Part shown: piece by piece, positions 30,124 through 40,891 of the stretch
Position numbering within the stretch: position 1 is the stretch's first letter
Layout of the letters: the number at the start of each line of letters is the position of its first letter
Source: Leptospira semungkisensis
Lineage (GTDB): Bacteria > Spirochaetota > Leptospiria > Leptospirales > Leptospiraceae
DNA length: 64,000 nt
Direction of reading: 5' to 3'
Assembly: GCF_004770055.1 (NCBI RefSeq)
Contig: NZ_RQEP01000019.1
Span: forward strand, 186,001-250,000
Translations under genes and position numbers: made by a program
Notes under the pieces: generated by a model
Databases searched by the model: none
Seen by the model: only the letters and a program-made list of their open reading frames with translations
Told to the model about the DNA's origin: nothing

Positions 30124-31185
30124 TTAGTTCTTCTTAAGCTCTTCGTCTATGATCTTAGTGAAATTCTGGATCGGCATATTCCCTTCTACTAAGATACCGT
30201 TGATGAAGAATGCAGGGGTGCCGTTCACACCGTATTTTTGTCCTGCAACCATATCGGATTCGATCTCTTTTTTGATCGCCGCTTCATCTGCGATACAGCG
30301 ATTGAAGGCATTCATATCTAGGCCAACTTGCTTAGCTAAAGCCATTACATTCTGTTTTTCTAATTTTCTTCCGTTTTGGAAAAGAAGGCTGTTTAATTGC
30401 CAGTATTTGCCTTGAGGAATGGAACAATTCGCAGCAACGTGAGCGAACATTGCGTTCTTATGGAAAGACATCGGAAAATCCCGGAAGACCCACTTGATCT
30501 TGTCCTTGTACTGCTCTCTCAAGGAATTGGTTGTGGTCTGGCTCATCGCGCAGTATGGGCATTCGAAATCTGAAAATTCTATGATCGTAACCTTGGCATC
30601 GTTCGGTCCTAAGGTAGGATTCTCGCTAGGCTCAATAGCAATGCGAGAAGGTGGCGGAAGTTCCGGTCCCTTGATCTCGGTTACATATTTATCTCTGAGT
30701 CCTTGGTAGAAGGCTTGCTTCTCTCTATCTTCCTGAACCGCTTTCAAATAGTTAACGATATCGGAGCGGACTTCGTTCAAAGATTTTCCTTTGAGCTCTT
30801 GGTCCTTGAACTGGTTATACGCCTGTGTGATCTCTTGCGGACTTGGCTCATAGCCACTCCCAAATTTGGTCAATTCCTCGACAGGAACTCCTCTGGAAGC
30901 AGCTTCTCTCTTTAGGATCTCGGAAGAAGCTAACTGAGAGAAGAGTCTGTACATCTGCTGATTATTTTCCTGCAGATATCTGCGATATGCGGAAGGGTTC
31001 TCCTTCTCTACATCGCTAATCGTATAAAGTCTATAACCGATCCACATATAATGATCGGGAAGGAAGAATTTTACGATTGGATAAATGGATAGTAAAACAT
31101 AGCCCAGAAAGACCCAAGGAAGAGCGATCTGGAGTTTGGACCAAGGGATGCGGTCCCAAAAACGGGAAGGATTTTCTTCTGACAT
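30124..31185 (-). CDS. Membrane-anchored DsbA-like thioredoxin-fold protein
   Basis: About 353 residues from ATG at 31185; an upstream TTG frame to 31224 exists but the ATG has a GGAG close by and precedes the membrane segment properly. An N-terminal anchor spans residues 19-42. A helical linker, resembling a SurA-like N-domain in length and charge, follows. The C-terminal thioredoxin-fold domain has the redox motif C209-P-Y-C212 in 'FSDFECPYCAM', the cis-Pro loop 'GVNGTPAFFING', and the all-helical insert typical of DsbA/DsbG-type proteins. It probably handles disulfide formation or isomerisation in periplasmic proteins. It is the first gene of a run with mdh and bioFDAB, without an obvious functional link. 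Confidence 0.88.
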   Translation of the reverse strand: MSEENPSRFWDRIPWSKLQIALPWVFLGYVLLSIYPIVKFFLPDHYMWIGYRLYTISDVEKENPSAYRRYLQENNQQMYRLFSQLASSEILKREAASRGVPVEELTKFGSGYEPSPQEITQAYNQFKDQELKGKSLNEVRSDIVNYLKAVQEDREKQAFYQGLRDKYVTEIKGPELPPPSRIAIEPSENPTLGPNDAKVTIIEFSDFECPYCAMSQTTTNSLREQYKDKIKWVFRDFPMSFHKNAMFAHVAANCSIPQGKYWQLNSLLFQNGRKLEKQNVMALAKQVGLDMNAFNRCIADEAAIKKEIESDMVAGQKYGVNGTPAFFINGILVEGNMPIQNFTKIIDEELKKN

Positions 31186-31197
31186 AATCTCCGAGGT

Positions 31198-31214
31198 GGG
31201 GAAAATCTTTCCCC
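31198..31214 (-). promoter_or_regulatory. Short hairpin in the 5' region of the DsbA-like gene
   Basis: GGGGAAA (31198-31204) and TTTCCCC (31208-31214) form a perfect 7-bp stem with a three-base loop, 13 bases upstream of the DsbA-like ATG. It is too far from the ribosome site to cover it and has no U-tract. The remaining bases up to 31427 show nothing I can assign. Confidence 0.35.
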
Positions 31215-31427
31215 TAGCTGCCAATTTAGAAAGCTGACTATTAGACGCAAACGAATAATTCCATGGATTTAGGAAGGCAAAAGCGCTAGGAAAAAGTGGC
31301 GAAAACCAATCTCCCTTAAGAATTCTTTCGAAAAAAAATTAAGCAAACAATTCGATTTCCGATAGGAATACATAGGGGAATCCTTCCTCGAAAACCCGAG
31401 GGGGTTTAGGCTTTAGAAGGAATTCTC

Positions 31428-31499
31428 ATGGATAACTTGCTCTCCCCTCGGGAGGAAAGTTTGGAAGGTGAACCTGAAAACGGAGGTTTGGGTTTATGA
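31428..31499 (+). CDS. 23-residue leader ORF
   Basis: ATG at 31428 opens 23 codons (MDNLLSPREESLEG then EPENGGLGL) ending in TGA at 31497-31499. That stop overlaps the next start codon as ATGA at 31496. A Shine-Dalgarno AGAAGG lies eight bases before this ATG. The frame is acidic and has no repeat of one amino acid, so it is not a typical attenuator leader, but the overlap and ribosome site suggest translational coupling. It could also be chance. Confidence 0.4.
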   Translation: MDNLLSPREESLEGEPENGGLGL

Positions 31500-31819
31500 A
31501 TGTGAACGGTATTCAGTCGGGCTCTTACCCGACAAGCACTTGGTCTCCACCAGTAAAGGAGCCCAAACAGGAATTGGAACAGACCCAAGGAGATACTTTG
31601 GATATCCATAGTTTGGATAAACAATTGGAGAAGATCGGAAACAAACCGAGCCCTGACGAACTCGTCATGAAACCTTCTCCTGTTTCTGCGGAAGAGAGAA
31701 TGAGCCAAGTCATCAGTCCAGAACAAATGAAGGACCTTTTATCGATGATCGTTAGCTCAAGATTCAGCTCTTCTCCCAAAGGAAAGATCGAAGGCAAAAA
31801 AATAGATCTCAAAGGCTAA
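31496..31819 (+). CDS. Hypothetical protein, Pro/Ser-rich
   Basis: A 107-residue protein with no signal peptide or membrane segment. The first half is Pro, Ser, Thr and Gln rich ('STWSPPVKEPKQELEQ'), likely disordered. The second half has two possible helices ('SAEERMSQVI', 'PEQMKDLLSMIVSS') and a basic end. Its ATG has GGAGG nine bases upstream and overlaps the leader ORF stop. The membrane protein gene at 31823 follows after three bases. I recognise no family. Confidence 0.55.
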   Translation: MNVNGIQSGSYPTSTWSPPVKEPKQELEQTQGDTLDIHSLDKQLEKIGNKPSPDELVMKPSPVSAEERMSQVISPEQMKDLLSMIVSSRFSSSPKGKIEGKKIDLKG

Positions 31820-31822
31820 GAC

Positions 31823-32470
31823 TTGCAATATACCTTAGCCTTAATCTTCTCTCCTAAGTTGGACCTTGCTCTATGGATCCTTAGCCTAATTGCGTTCTTA
31901 GGAATGGGCTTCTTTATCTATTTGGAAATCTTACGCCCTTACTTTGCAAAAACTAGACCTGGATTGTTGCTTCCTCCGGACGAAGGAGATAGTTTCGAAG
32001 TAGTGGTGCCGGAAAGTACAAGAGTATATAGATTCTCTGTAGGCCAAAAATTCGGTAATCTTCCTACATTTTCCAAAGCAATCCAAGACGATCATATAGT
32101 GTTCATTCTCAAGAAGGGAAAGGACACGGAAGATTACGATATTCTGATCAATCGATCCGGCCCAGTGCTTATGAAACCTCCCCGCATGCAATACTTCGCA
32201 AAAATGGAATCCAGCGAGAAACTGGAAAGCCATGAGATCATAGGACAAATAGCATCCTTTAGGATCTCCGACAAGATCACAAAAGACAGGATGACTCAGT
32301 ATTTCGAGATAGGTTTAACTTCTAATTTCTTCATGAATAAAATGGGAAAGGAAAGAATGAGATTTATCTTCAGCGTGCAAAAAATACATCCAGGGATTGC
32401 TCTCAGTTCCAAGGACAAGAAGGGACTCTATTCTTTCGGTAAGGAAAGACTTTCTGAAGACGAGGAATGA
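31823..32470 (+). CDS. Hypothetical single-pass membrane protein
   Basis: A 215-residue protein from a TTG start at 31823, three bases after the previous stop; the first internal Met would delete most of the only transmembrane helix (about residues 14-36), so TTG is preferred. After the helix, the soluble part is beta-rich ('SFEVVVPESTRVYRFSVG', 'VFILKKGKDTEDYDILIN') and faces the cytoplasm or periplasm depending on topology. No family recognised. It is likely co-translated with the preceding Pro/Ser-rich gene and converges on thrB with an 11-base gap. Confidence 0.6.
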   Translation: MQYTLALIFSPKLDLALWILSLIAFLGMGFFIYLEILRPYFAKTRPGLLLPPDEGDSFEVVVPESTRVYRFSVGQKFGNLPTFSKAIQDDHIVFILKKGKDTEDYDILINRSGPVLMKPPRMQYFAKMESSEKLESHEIIGQIASFRISDKITKDRMTQYFEIGLTSNFFMNKMGKERMRFIFSVQKIHPGIALSSKDKKGLYSFGKERLSEDEE

Positions 32471-32481
32471 TCCGTTCGATA

Positions 32482-33459
32482 TTAAGAAATCTTACGAGAA
32501 GAGATTCTAGCGCCTATAGTATCTGTTCCTAGGCTGACTAACCTGCACACAATCCCCTTCTCTTTAGAAAACTTTTCTGTCAATTCCAGAAGCTTTTTCT
32601 CGAGTCTCTTAGAATCCTTTCTTCTTGCATAAGCCACAACCGTCGGACCACTTCCGGAAAGAGAGACTCCGATCGAAAGATTTTGGATCTCCTTCACCAA
32701 AGGAAGAAGTGGAAACTCCTCATTCATTCTGTAAGGTGTATGGATTTTGTCTTCCAAGGCTCTTTCTAAGAGACCAGGCTTTCCAGAGTCTAAGAATTCC
32801 CACCAGGTTGCCATTCGGCTCATATTATAGATCACATCTGCAGTAGAATAAGTCTCCGGCAAACATTTGCGGGAATGATTCGTAGCGATCTCTAATTCAG
32901 GGATGAGAAAAAAACAATGGATGTTCTTAGGGAACTTACGTTTGAAATAATACAGTCTTTCTTCTGCAAAATAGGAAAATACGAATCCACCTAGATACGC
33001 AGGAGTCGTATTGTCAGGATGACCTTCTAAAAGTGCGAGTCTGTACAAGAATTCAGATTCGCTAGGAAGTTTTGTTTGCGGAAAATATTTTTCCTGAGCA
33101 AATCTCGCAGCACAAAATCCAGCGACCACAGCGCTTGCACTAGAGCCAAGTCCTCCCTTTAAAGGAAGATCCAAATCCATTACAACCGAATAAGGAGTCG
33201 GTTCAGCCGGCGCAGAGAGTTGATTGGATATGAAGGTGGAAAAATATTCTTTGTAGGATTGGAGTACTAGATCTTCTTCGTCACTAAATGGAGAATCGTC
33301 TCTTCCCTTGATCCTACGTTGGAATTGGGAAGTCTTTCCGAATTCGAAGACAAATTCGTTATAGATCTGAAATGCCATTCCAAGCAAATCGAATCCGGAA
33401 CCTAAATTGGCGGAAGTTCCCGGAACTTTGATCTGGAATTTATATTTCGGACCGCTCAT
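32482..33459 (-). CDS. thrB: Homoserine kinase
   Basis: A 325-residue GHMP kinase. The ATP-binding motif is 'GGLGSSASA' (residues 102-110), the N-terminal motif is 'VPGTSANLGSGFDLLGMAF' (typical of ThrB), and the third motif is 'GVSLSGSGPTVVAYA'. It phosphorylates homoserine for threonine synthesis. It stands alone, divergent from the symporter gene with about 150 bases between. The 'GTSANLGSGFD' segment favours homoserine kinase over other GHMP members. Confidence 0.93.
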   Translation of the reverse strand: MSGPKYKFQIKVPGTSANLGSGFDLLGMAFQIYNEFVFEFGKTSQFQRRIKGRDDSPFSDEEDLVLQSYKEYFSTFISNQLSAPAEPTPYSVVMDLDLPLKGGLGSSASAVVAGFCAARFAQEKYFPQTKLPSESEFLYRLALLEGHPDNTTPAYLGGFVFSYFAEERLYYFKRKFPKNIHCFFLIPELEIATNHSRKCLPETYSTADVIYNMSRMATWWEFLDSGKPGLLERALEDKIHTPYRMNEEFPLLPLVKEIQNLSIGVSLSGSGPTVVAYARRKDSKRLEKKLLELTEKFSKEKGIVCRLVSLGTDTIGARISSRKIS

Positions 33460-33613
33460 ACGAAGAAGAATTGAAAAGTCAGTAGGACTTCTGCCATTTT
33501 TTGGATCTTTCTCGGACAGTCATTAGCTTTTCAGAGCATTCCGAAGTAAGAATCAGGAGTGAATTCGAATTCTGATTTGCAGTTAGGGACCATTCTTCCC
33601 AAACTGCTCGCGT

Positions 33614-35080
33614 ATGCATTTTGCTTGGTCCGACGCTTTAGTAGTATTTCTATATTTTGGGATCGTTCTGTATTCCGGTTATAAGGCGGGAAGAAACAGC
33701 TCGGAATCAAACGAGTTCTTTCTAGCAGGGCGCTCCCTTTCTTGGATCCCTCTTTCTCTTTCGATCGTAGCTACGGAAACTTCTGCACTTACTTTTCTCT
33801 CTGTTCCAGGAATCGCATACTCCGGCAATTTCACATTTCTGCAAGTGATCTTGGGTTATATTCTAGGTCGAATAGTCGTGGCAATATTACTCTTGCCCCT
33901 CACCTATCACGGAAATTTTTTATCTGTCTATGAATGGGTGGGAACTCGTTTCGGAAGAAGGTCTCAGAAAACAATGTCCGGTCTTTTTTCAGTGACCCGT
34001 CTTTTAGGAGACGGTGTTCGACTGTATGCTTCTACTCTTCCCGTAGCTATGCTTTTAGAAGTTGGGATCAATCGCATCTCCCCGAGTCCAGTGTCTCAAT
34101 ATTCCATCGGGGTCTGGACCCTAGGTTCCGTCACTTTTGTAACTCTCTTGTACACGATGCAGGGAGGATTTCGATCCGTAGTGTGGGTAGATACTCTACA
34201 ATATTTTGTGTATATCTTCGGAGGAGTATTCGCACTCGTGCTACTCTATCAATCTTTTGGCGATCCGTTAGGAATACTGAAACAAGCCTGGGAAACTCAT
34301 AAGCTGCAAGCGGTCGAAATTTCGAATACGAATGCAACATACTTCCTTCCTTGGGCGGTATTGGGAGGAGCCTTGCTCAGCCTAGGAACTCATGGAGCAG
34401 ACCAAATGTTTGTGCAAAGAGCTCTTGCCGCTAGAAATATCAAAGATGCGCAAAAGGCAATGGTAGGCTCCGGAATCGCAGTGTTTTTACAGATGATTCT
34501 TTTCCTAGCGATTGGAACATTTCTCTACTACAGATTTTCAGGACAGACCTTAAACCAAGACAAAGTATTTTCCAAATTTCTAATAGAAGAAGTACCTGCT
34601 CCATTCTTGGGACTCTTACTCTCCGGGATCCTAGCTTCTACTATGTCCACATTGTCTAGTTCTATCAATTCTCTTTCTTTAACTGCCAAGGCCGATTTCG
34701 GTTGGTCCTTAGGTGGACAGAAATCTTCTTCTGCATTCTTTGCAGTCCTGCTTTTTGGCAGTTCTTTCTTCTTCTTTTCTTTGCCAGAAGAATATACGAA
34801 AGGTCTATTGGAACTAGGACTGAAAATATCTTCGTTTACAGTGGGTTCCATGGTGGCAGTCTTCTTGACTGAGGTAATTCCATTCTTAAGGAGAGAAATT
34901 ACAACCTCCGACCTTGGACTCGCACTCTCCCTTGCAAGTGCTATCCTTTGCACAGCAATCTTAGGAACATTCAAACATTATAATTTTACGATCTTGGTCC
35001 CGACGGGAATGGTTCTTTTCTGGGTCTTCGCCCTAATAAATAGTCTTCTCTTGCCTAAGAAGCAGGAAGGGAATCCATAA
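33614..35080 (+). CDS. Sodium:solute symporter family transporter
   Basis: A 488-residue polytopic protein with about 13 hydrophobic helices and the SSS-family features: 'SSESNEFFLAGRSLSW' after the first helix, 'ATETSALTFLSVPG' in TM2, 'GDGVRLYASTLP', 'GGFRSVVWVDTLQ', and 'TMSTLSSSINSLSLT' in the Na+-site helix 8 region. It uses the sodium gradient to import a small organic solute. The family includes proline, pantothenate, sugar and sialic-acid carriers and the substrate is not evident. Its last 26 bases overlap the convergent alpha/beta hydrolase gene. Confidence 0.93.
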   Translation: MHFAWSDALVVFLYFGIVLYSGYKAGRNSSESNEFFLAGRSLSWIPLSLSIVATETSALTFLSVPGIAYSGNFTFLQVILGYILGRIVVAILLLPLTYHGNFLSVYEWVGTRFGRRSQKTMSGLFSVTRLLGDGVRLYASTLPVAMLLEVGINRISPSPVSQYSIGVWTLGSVTFVTLLYTMQGGFRSVVWVDTLQYFVYIFGGVFALVLLYQSFGDPLGILKQAWETHKLQAVEISNTNATYFLPWAVLGGALLSLGTHGADQMFVQRALAARNIKDAQKAMVGSGIAVFLQMILFLAIGTFLYYRFSGQTLNQDKVFSKFLIEEVPAPFLGLLLSGILASTMSTLSSSINSLSLTAKADFGWSLGGQKSSSAFFAVLLFGSSFFFFSLPEEYTKGLLELGLKISSFTVGSMVAVFLTEVIPFLRREITTSDLGLALSLASAILCTAILGTFKHYNFTILVPTGMVLFWVFALINSLLLPKKQEGNP

Positions 35081-35861
35081 ATCCCGTGAGAATTCTTTGG
35101 TATTCCTGGGCCTTGGTGAAATGGATATAATGATCCCCGCCAGGAATCGTTTCAAATCTTGCATTTGGAAAGTAGGAGATTGCGACTTCTTTGTCTCCTT
35201 TCAGGAAATACTCAGAACTTCCACCAGTAATGAATAATACATTGCCTAGATATTTTTTCTCATTCCCGGGGAATTGGGATTGGAACATTCTTCTAGAAGA
35301 AGCAATCCCTTCCACATTCAGCTTCCATTTATAAGATCCGCTTTCTGTTCTCTCCAAATTCATCAATAAGAAATTCCGAATGAATGGATTCGGAAGAAAA
35401 GAAGAAGTCGCCTGATCGATTTCTTGCCTGGTCTTGTATTTGGAAAGATCCGTTCTCAGAACTGCAAGTTCGGAATCATAATTGAATGGATAGTCCCTAG
35501 GAGCGATATCTTGGATGACCAAGGTTTCTACTCTTTCCGGATGTTCTAAGGTGAAGGTCATCGCAACGAGACCGCCCATGGAGTGACCCAGAATGATCGC
35601 TTTCGGAATATTATGATCTTCTAAAAATTCCAAAATGTCCTGGGACATTGAATGCAATGTATGGTCAGAAGAATGAGGAGAATCTCCATGGTTTCTAAGA
35701 TCCAGACTGAACACATGGGAATAATGACTTAAAAAATCTGCAACACTCACCCAATTTTTGGAGGAGCCGAACAATCCGTGAAGGATCAAGATAGGAAAAG
35801 AAAAACGAGCGGTCTCCTTGGCTGGATATTCCTTAAAAGAGAGTTTCACTTCTTCAAGCAT
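35055..35861 (-). CDS. Alpha/beta-fold hydrolase
   Basis: A 268-residue esterase-type protein. The oxyanion segment is 'LHGLFGSSKNW', the strand 'FSLDLRNHGDSPHS' is typical of the YbfF/ABHD11 group, the nucleophile Ser94 is in 'LGHSMGG', and the catalytic His is in 'GGDHYIHF'. It would hydrolyse short acyl esters or thioesters in the cytoplasm. The start overlaps the SH3-domain protein gene by 16 bases. It is last in the XPB-aspC-SH3-hydrolase run. Confidence 0.88.
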   Translation of the reverse strand: MLEEVKLSFKEYPAKETARFSFPILILHGLFGSSKNWVSVADFLSHYSHVFSLDLRNHGDSPHSSDHTLHSMSQDILEFLEDHNIPKAIILGHSMGGLVAMTFTLEHPERVETLVIQDIAPRDYPFNYDSELAVLRTDLSKYKTRQEIDQATSSFLPNPFIRNFLLMNLERTESGSYKWKLNVEGIASSRRMFQSQFPGNEKKYLGNVLFITGGSSEYFLKGDKEVAISYFPNARFETIPGGDHYIHFTKAQEYQRILTGFMDSLPAS

Positions 35862-36835
35862 TCCTCTTCTATGATCTTCAACTTAGGATGGAATTTTTTT
35901 CCATATCGAAAAGGTAATTCCTGCACCTTGGTCTTAAAAGAACGGATCTGAGCTTCTTTCTGCAATTTCGTATCGCATAAGAGTGTTTCTTTATCCTTGG
36001 TATAGGAAATAAGTCTCTTCTCCAAATGAGAAGCAAAGATCACAGAATAATTCCCATTCGGTTGCAAAAGTAAATATTTCAGTCTTCGATTCTCTTCATC
36101 CTGTAAGACACAAATTGGGTCTTTTGCACATTTTACTTCAGGAGTATGTTTAACAGCCAGATACGCCGCAAAGTCTCCTGGTTTCGAATTCGGATAGGCT
36201 TCTGCGGTTTTCCAAAAACTTTCTGGTCTTACTTTCAATTTGGAGCGATCCGAAGCATTCGTGAGAGAATCGGACCATATTCCATTTTTAGAATATACTC
36301 CAACCTCGCTCGGAAAATTTTTCAGCAGTTCTTCTAATTTAGGCCGGCTCTTGGATCTATATTCGGGAGATTGCAGTACATCCAGATATCTCTGTAAAAC
36401 GACTAATCTTCTGATCTTAAGAAGTAGGAATTCATTTCCTTGGAATAGTGGACCTTCTTCCACTTTAGTCAGATAACTGAAAACGGACTCGAGTTCGTTT
36501 GGTCCGGAATCCTGGTAAAGAAGTCTTTCGATCGCCTTCGTGATCGTAGTATAAGTGCCCTTGTTCCCTATCTTGAACAATGCCTTTGAATCTACCCAAC
36601 CCGTCAGTCCATCCTTGTCGGTAAGAAGCTGAAACTTGGACTCGGAACTTTTTTGGTTTTCGGAAGAAAGAATCTCTCCGAAGGAAAGCTTTCGAAGCAC
36701 CTCGGACTTTTTCTCTGGAAAAAGAGAAAGTTCAGTCCCAGGTTCTAAGACCAAATACTGCCCTTTATCCAGCCCGAAAACAGGCCGGATAAGAAAACCG
36801 ATTAGTATGAGATATACCAGCCGGCGTACAGGCAT
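35846..36835 (-). CDS. Exported protein with SH3-like domain
   Basis: A 329-residue protein with a signal peptide (hydrophobic to about residue 21, '...FLIRPVFG'). Residues 25-90 look like a bacterial SH3 domain: 'YLVLEPGTELSLFPEKKS', 'LSFGEIL', 'GLTGWVDSKALF'. These domains bind peptidoglycan or proteins. The rest is mostly helical and charged with several Cys ('CAKDPICVLQD', 'LLCDTKLQ', 'EECLKK') and is unassigned. It starts five bases after the aspC stop and overlaps the hydrolase gene by 16. Confidence 0.65.
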   Translation of the reverse strand: MPVRRLVYLILIGFLIRPVFGLDKGQYLVLEPGTELSLFPEKKSEVLRKLSFGEILSSENQKSSESKFQLLTDKDGLTGWVDSKALFKIGNKGTYTTITKAIERLLYQDSGPNELESVFSYLTKVEEGPLFQGNEFLLLKIRRLVVLQRYLDVLQSPEYRSKSRPKLEELLKNFPSEVGVYSKNGIWSDSLTNASDRSKLKVRPESFWKTAEAYPNSKPGDFAAYLAVKHTPEVKCAKDPICVLQDEENRRLKYLLLQPNGNYSVIFASHLEKRLISYTKDKETLLCDTKLQKEAQIRSFKTKVQELPFRYGKKFHPKLKIIEEECLKK

Positions 36836-36840
36836 CAGTA

Positions 36841-38058
36841 TTAGAGGGATAGATCCCGCACCATTTCGGCGATTCTGGATACGCCTTTCTTGATGTCTTC
36901 CTCTCCCATTGCGTAAGAGAGTCGAAGAGCATTATCATCCCCAAAGGCGATTCCAGGAACTGCAGCTACTTTATACTTATCTAATAGATGAGCACAAAAT
37001 AATTTACTCTTGCTCTTTTCGGAACTGGAGGCGGCGAGCTTTTTAAACCCTTCGGTCTCGTAAACTCCTGTGAGATATGGGAAAACATAGAATGCACCTT
37101 GCGGAACATTTACTTCCACTCCTGGGATCGCATTCAATAAACCCACGATTAAGTCCCTTCTCTTTTGGAAGGCTTTTGCCATTTCAGCAACGCAATCCTG
37201 GTCTCCGGTCAGTGCAGCTTCTGCAGCCGCTTGAGAGATAGAAGAAGGATTGGAAGTAGACTGGCTTTGGATCGTATCCATATTTCGAATGATATCTACA
37301 GGACCAGCTCCATAACCGATTCTCCAACCTGTCATAGAGTAAGCCTTAGATACACCGTTCGCAACAAAGGTAAGTTCCTTCAGCTCTGGAGAAAGCATTG
37401 CTATATTAGAAAATTGGAATCCGTCAAAATTGATACATTCATAGATATCATCGCTTAATACCATGATCTTATGTTTCAATACTACTTTGCCGAGAGCTTC
37501 CAACTGACTGCGACTATAAGCCGCACCTGTAGGATTCGAAGGGGAATTCAGGATCAATACCTTTGTCTTAGGAGTGATCGCTTTTTCCAATTGCTCCGGA
37601 GAAAGTAGGAAACCTTCTTCTTTTTTGGTAGGAAGAATGACCGCTTTCCCTTCTGCCAAGCGAACGATATCCGCATAGCTCACCCAGTACGGAGCAGGAA
37701 TAATCACCTCATCTCCGGGATTCAAGGTTGCCAAAAAGAAATTGTATATGACCTGCTTTCCGCCGGTTCCAACGATGATCTGGTTCGTAGAATATTCTAA
37801 ACCGTTATCACGTTTGAATTTGGTTATAATTGCGTTCTTCAGTTCCACCGTTCCGGAAACTGCTGTATATCTGGTTTGCCCCTTATCGATTGCCTTCTTT
37901 GCGGCTTCTTTGATATGAGCCGGAGTTTCGAAATCAGGTTCCCCTGCTCCGAAGCTAACGATGTCTTCGCCTTTCTTTTTTAATTCGGCCGCTTTAGCGC
38001 TGATGGCTAGAGTGGGTGAAGGCTCGATTACATCCAGCCTTCTTGCGTTCCATTCCAT
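36841..38058 (-). CDS. aspC: Aspartate aminotransferase (class I)
   Basis: A 405-residue PLP enzyme transferring amino groups between aspartate and 2-oxoglutarate. Motifs are 'GAGEPDFETPAH', 'YTAVSGTVELKNAI', Asn175 in 'NSPSNPTGAAYS', 'VLSDDIYECI', Lys238 in 'VANGVSKAYSMTGWRIGYGAGP' and C-terminal Arg in 'NALRLSYAMGEEDI'. The 'N-x-PTGAAY' and 'SKAYSMTGWRIG' forms are those of the type-I gamma (thermophile/bacterial) AspC group. It lies 17 bases after the XPB helicase gene. Confidence 0.92.
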   Translation of the reverse strand: MEWNARRLDVIEPSPTLAISAKAAELKKKGEDIVSFGAGEPDFETPAHIKEAAKKAIDKGQTRYTAVSGTVELKNAIITKFKRDNGLEYSTNQIIVGTGGKQVIYNFFLATLNPGDEVIIPAPYWVSYADIVRLAEGKAVILPTKKEEGFLLSPEQLEKAITPKTKVLILNSPSNPTGAAYSRSQLEALGKVVLKHKIMVLSDDIYECINFDGFQFSNIAMLSPELKELTFVANGVSKAYSMTGWRIGYGAGPVDIIRNMDTIQSQSTSNPSSISQAAAEAALTGDQDCVAEMAKAFQKRRDLIVGLLNAIPGVEVNVPQGAFYVFPYLTGVYETEGFKKLAASSSEKSKSKLFCAHLLDKYKVAAVPGIAFGDDNALRLSYAMGEEDIKKGVSRIAEMVRDLSL

Positions 38059-38075
38059 TTGGTCCTCTCTTTTGA

Positions 38076-39770
<1,695 letters not shown>

Positions 39771-39848
39771 TTGGATGCGGAACTCCCCTAAAACTTAGAC
39801 TGAAAATGACCCCTTCCTTGTCAAGAAGAAAGCAAATAGAAGGCCGAA

Positions 39849-40754
39849 TCATGCTGTCCTCACTAAAATTCTGAATTCTCCGAACGTCTCAGAGTAGCCT
39901 TTCAGCTCTTTTAGATCCTGTCCTGAGAGTAAGGCATTCCCAGGAGCGCTGCAAGGTTCGATCGCGATCGCAGTCTGATCAGGCTTCGTATAGATTTGAT
40001 AGTAATTCAGTGGAATTTGTTCGTCTTCTGGAAGAGGACTGAAGATAGTAATGGAATATTTTAGTTTCGAATTTTCTAAAGTAACCCTTGGTTCTCTTCC
40101 GTAAAAAAGATGATCCAACTCTGGAATCTTCTCATCCGGTAAGATAGAGCTTACTGAATTAGAAATGAACGGTTGGATCGGGACAAGATTTTCATTCAAC
40201 TCGATGTTCTTGTCTAAAGAAAGATCCAGCTTCCAATCGGAGATATCTCCTACTAGAGAAAAATAAGGATGATATCCGTAAGCGAATCTGACTGAATCGG
40301 ATTTTAGATTATTAAATTTTGTTTTAATACTTAGTAATGTACCCGCTGCGGTCTCTTCTAAGGTATATTCCTCTCGGATCGCAATGGAAGAAAGTGGAGA
40401 GTCTTTCCATTCATCTGGAAAAAGAATCCGAAATTCTCCTCCCTTTCCGTCCGGTCTGATCTTTAATGCCTTTCTCTCTAAAGAATGTACTGCCCCATGG
40501 ACCGGAAAATTCATAGTATCTCGGATGATCCTTTCATCCTGTATCGACTTTCCGTTCAATACGAATTCGGAAGAGGCATGACGATTCACCCAAGGGAACA
40601 TGAGAAAACTTCCGGACTCGAACATAGGTTTGCTTGGATTGTACGGAGAAATGATAGGGATCGCTTGCTTCCCTGAACTCGGAGTCCATTCCCAAGCAAA
40701 CCATTGTTTGCCGTCGGTTTGGAAACGAGACTTCTCAGTCCGAAATTCGTACAT
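39849..40754 (-). CDS. Aldose 1-epimerase / galactose-mutarotase-like protein
   Basis: About 301 residues from ATG at 40754 ('MYEFRTEKSRFQ'). A 43-residue in-frame extension to 40883 overlaps the divergent sppA region and is rich in Arg/Lys/Leu, so I reject it. The body resembles the aldose-epimerase beta-sandwich: 'GSFLMFPWVNRH', 'HGAVHSLE', 'YGYHPYFSL' with the conserved His, 'DHLFYG' and the C-terminal 'AIAIEPCSAPGNALLSG' with the catalytic Glu. It would interconvert sugar anomers or act as a carbohydrate-binding relative such as YeaD. The specific sugar is unknown. Confidence 0.82.
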   Translation of the reverse strand: MYEFRTEKSRFQTDGKQWFAWEWTPSSGKQAIPIISPYNPSKPMFESGSFLMFPWVNRHASSEFVLNGKSIQDERIIRDTMNFPVHGAVHSLERKALKIRPDGKGGEFRILFPDEWKDSPLSSIAIREEYTLEETAAGTLLSIKTKFNNLKSDSVRFAYGYHPYFSLVGDISDWKLDLSLDKNIELNENLVPIQPFISNSVSSILPDEKIPELDHLFYGREPRVTLENSKLKYSITIFSPLPEDEQIPLNYYQIYTKPDQTAIAIEPCSAPGNALLSGQDLKELKGYSETFGEFRILVRTA

Positions 40755-40891
40755 TGCGGGAAGGAGGTTGAGAAAACGCTTCCATAGGGAAAGTAAAAAA
40801 CGAATCCTCGACTTTTTTTTGAGAATTCGCAAGCTCTGGAAAGGAATTGAAGCGATACCCAGGCTTCCCAGAATGGGTCCCAAGGCTCCGC

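Noticed and set aside
40755..40883. 43-residue extension of the aldose-epimerase-like gene
   Set aside because: Highly basic, absent from the family's normal start, and running into the sppA upstream region. ATG 40754 fits the domain.
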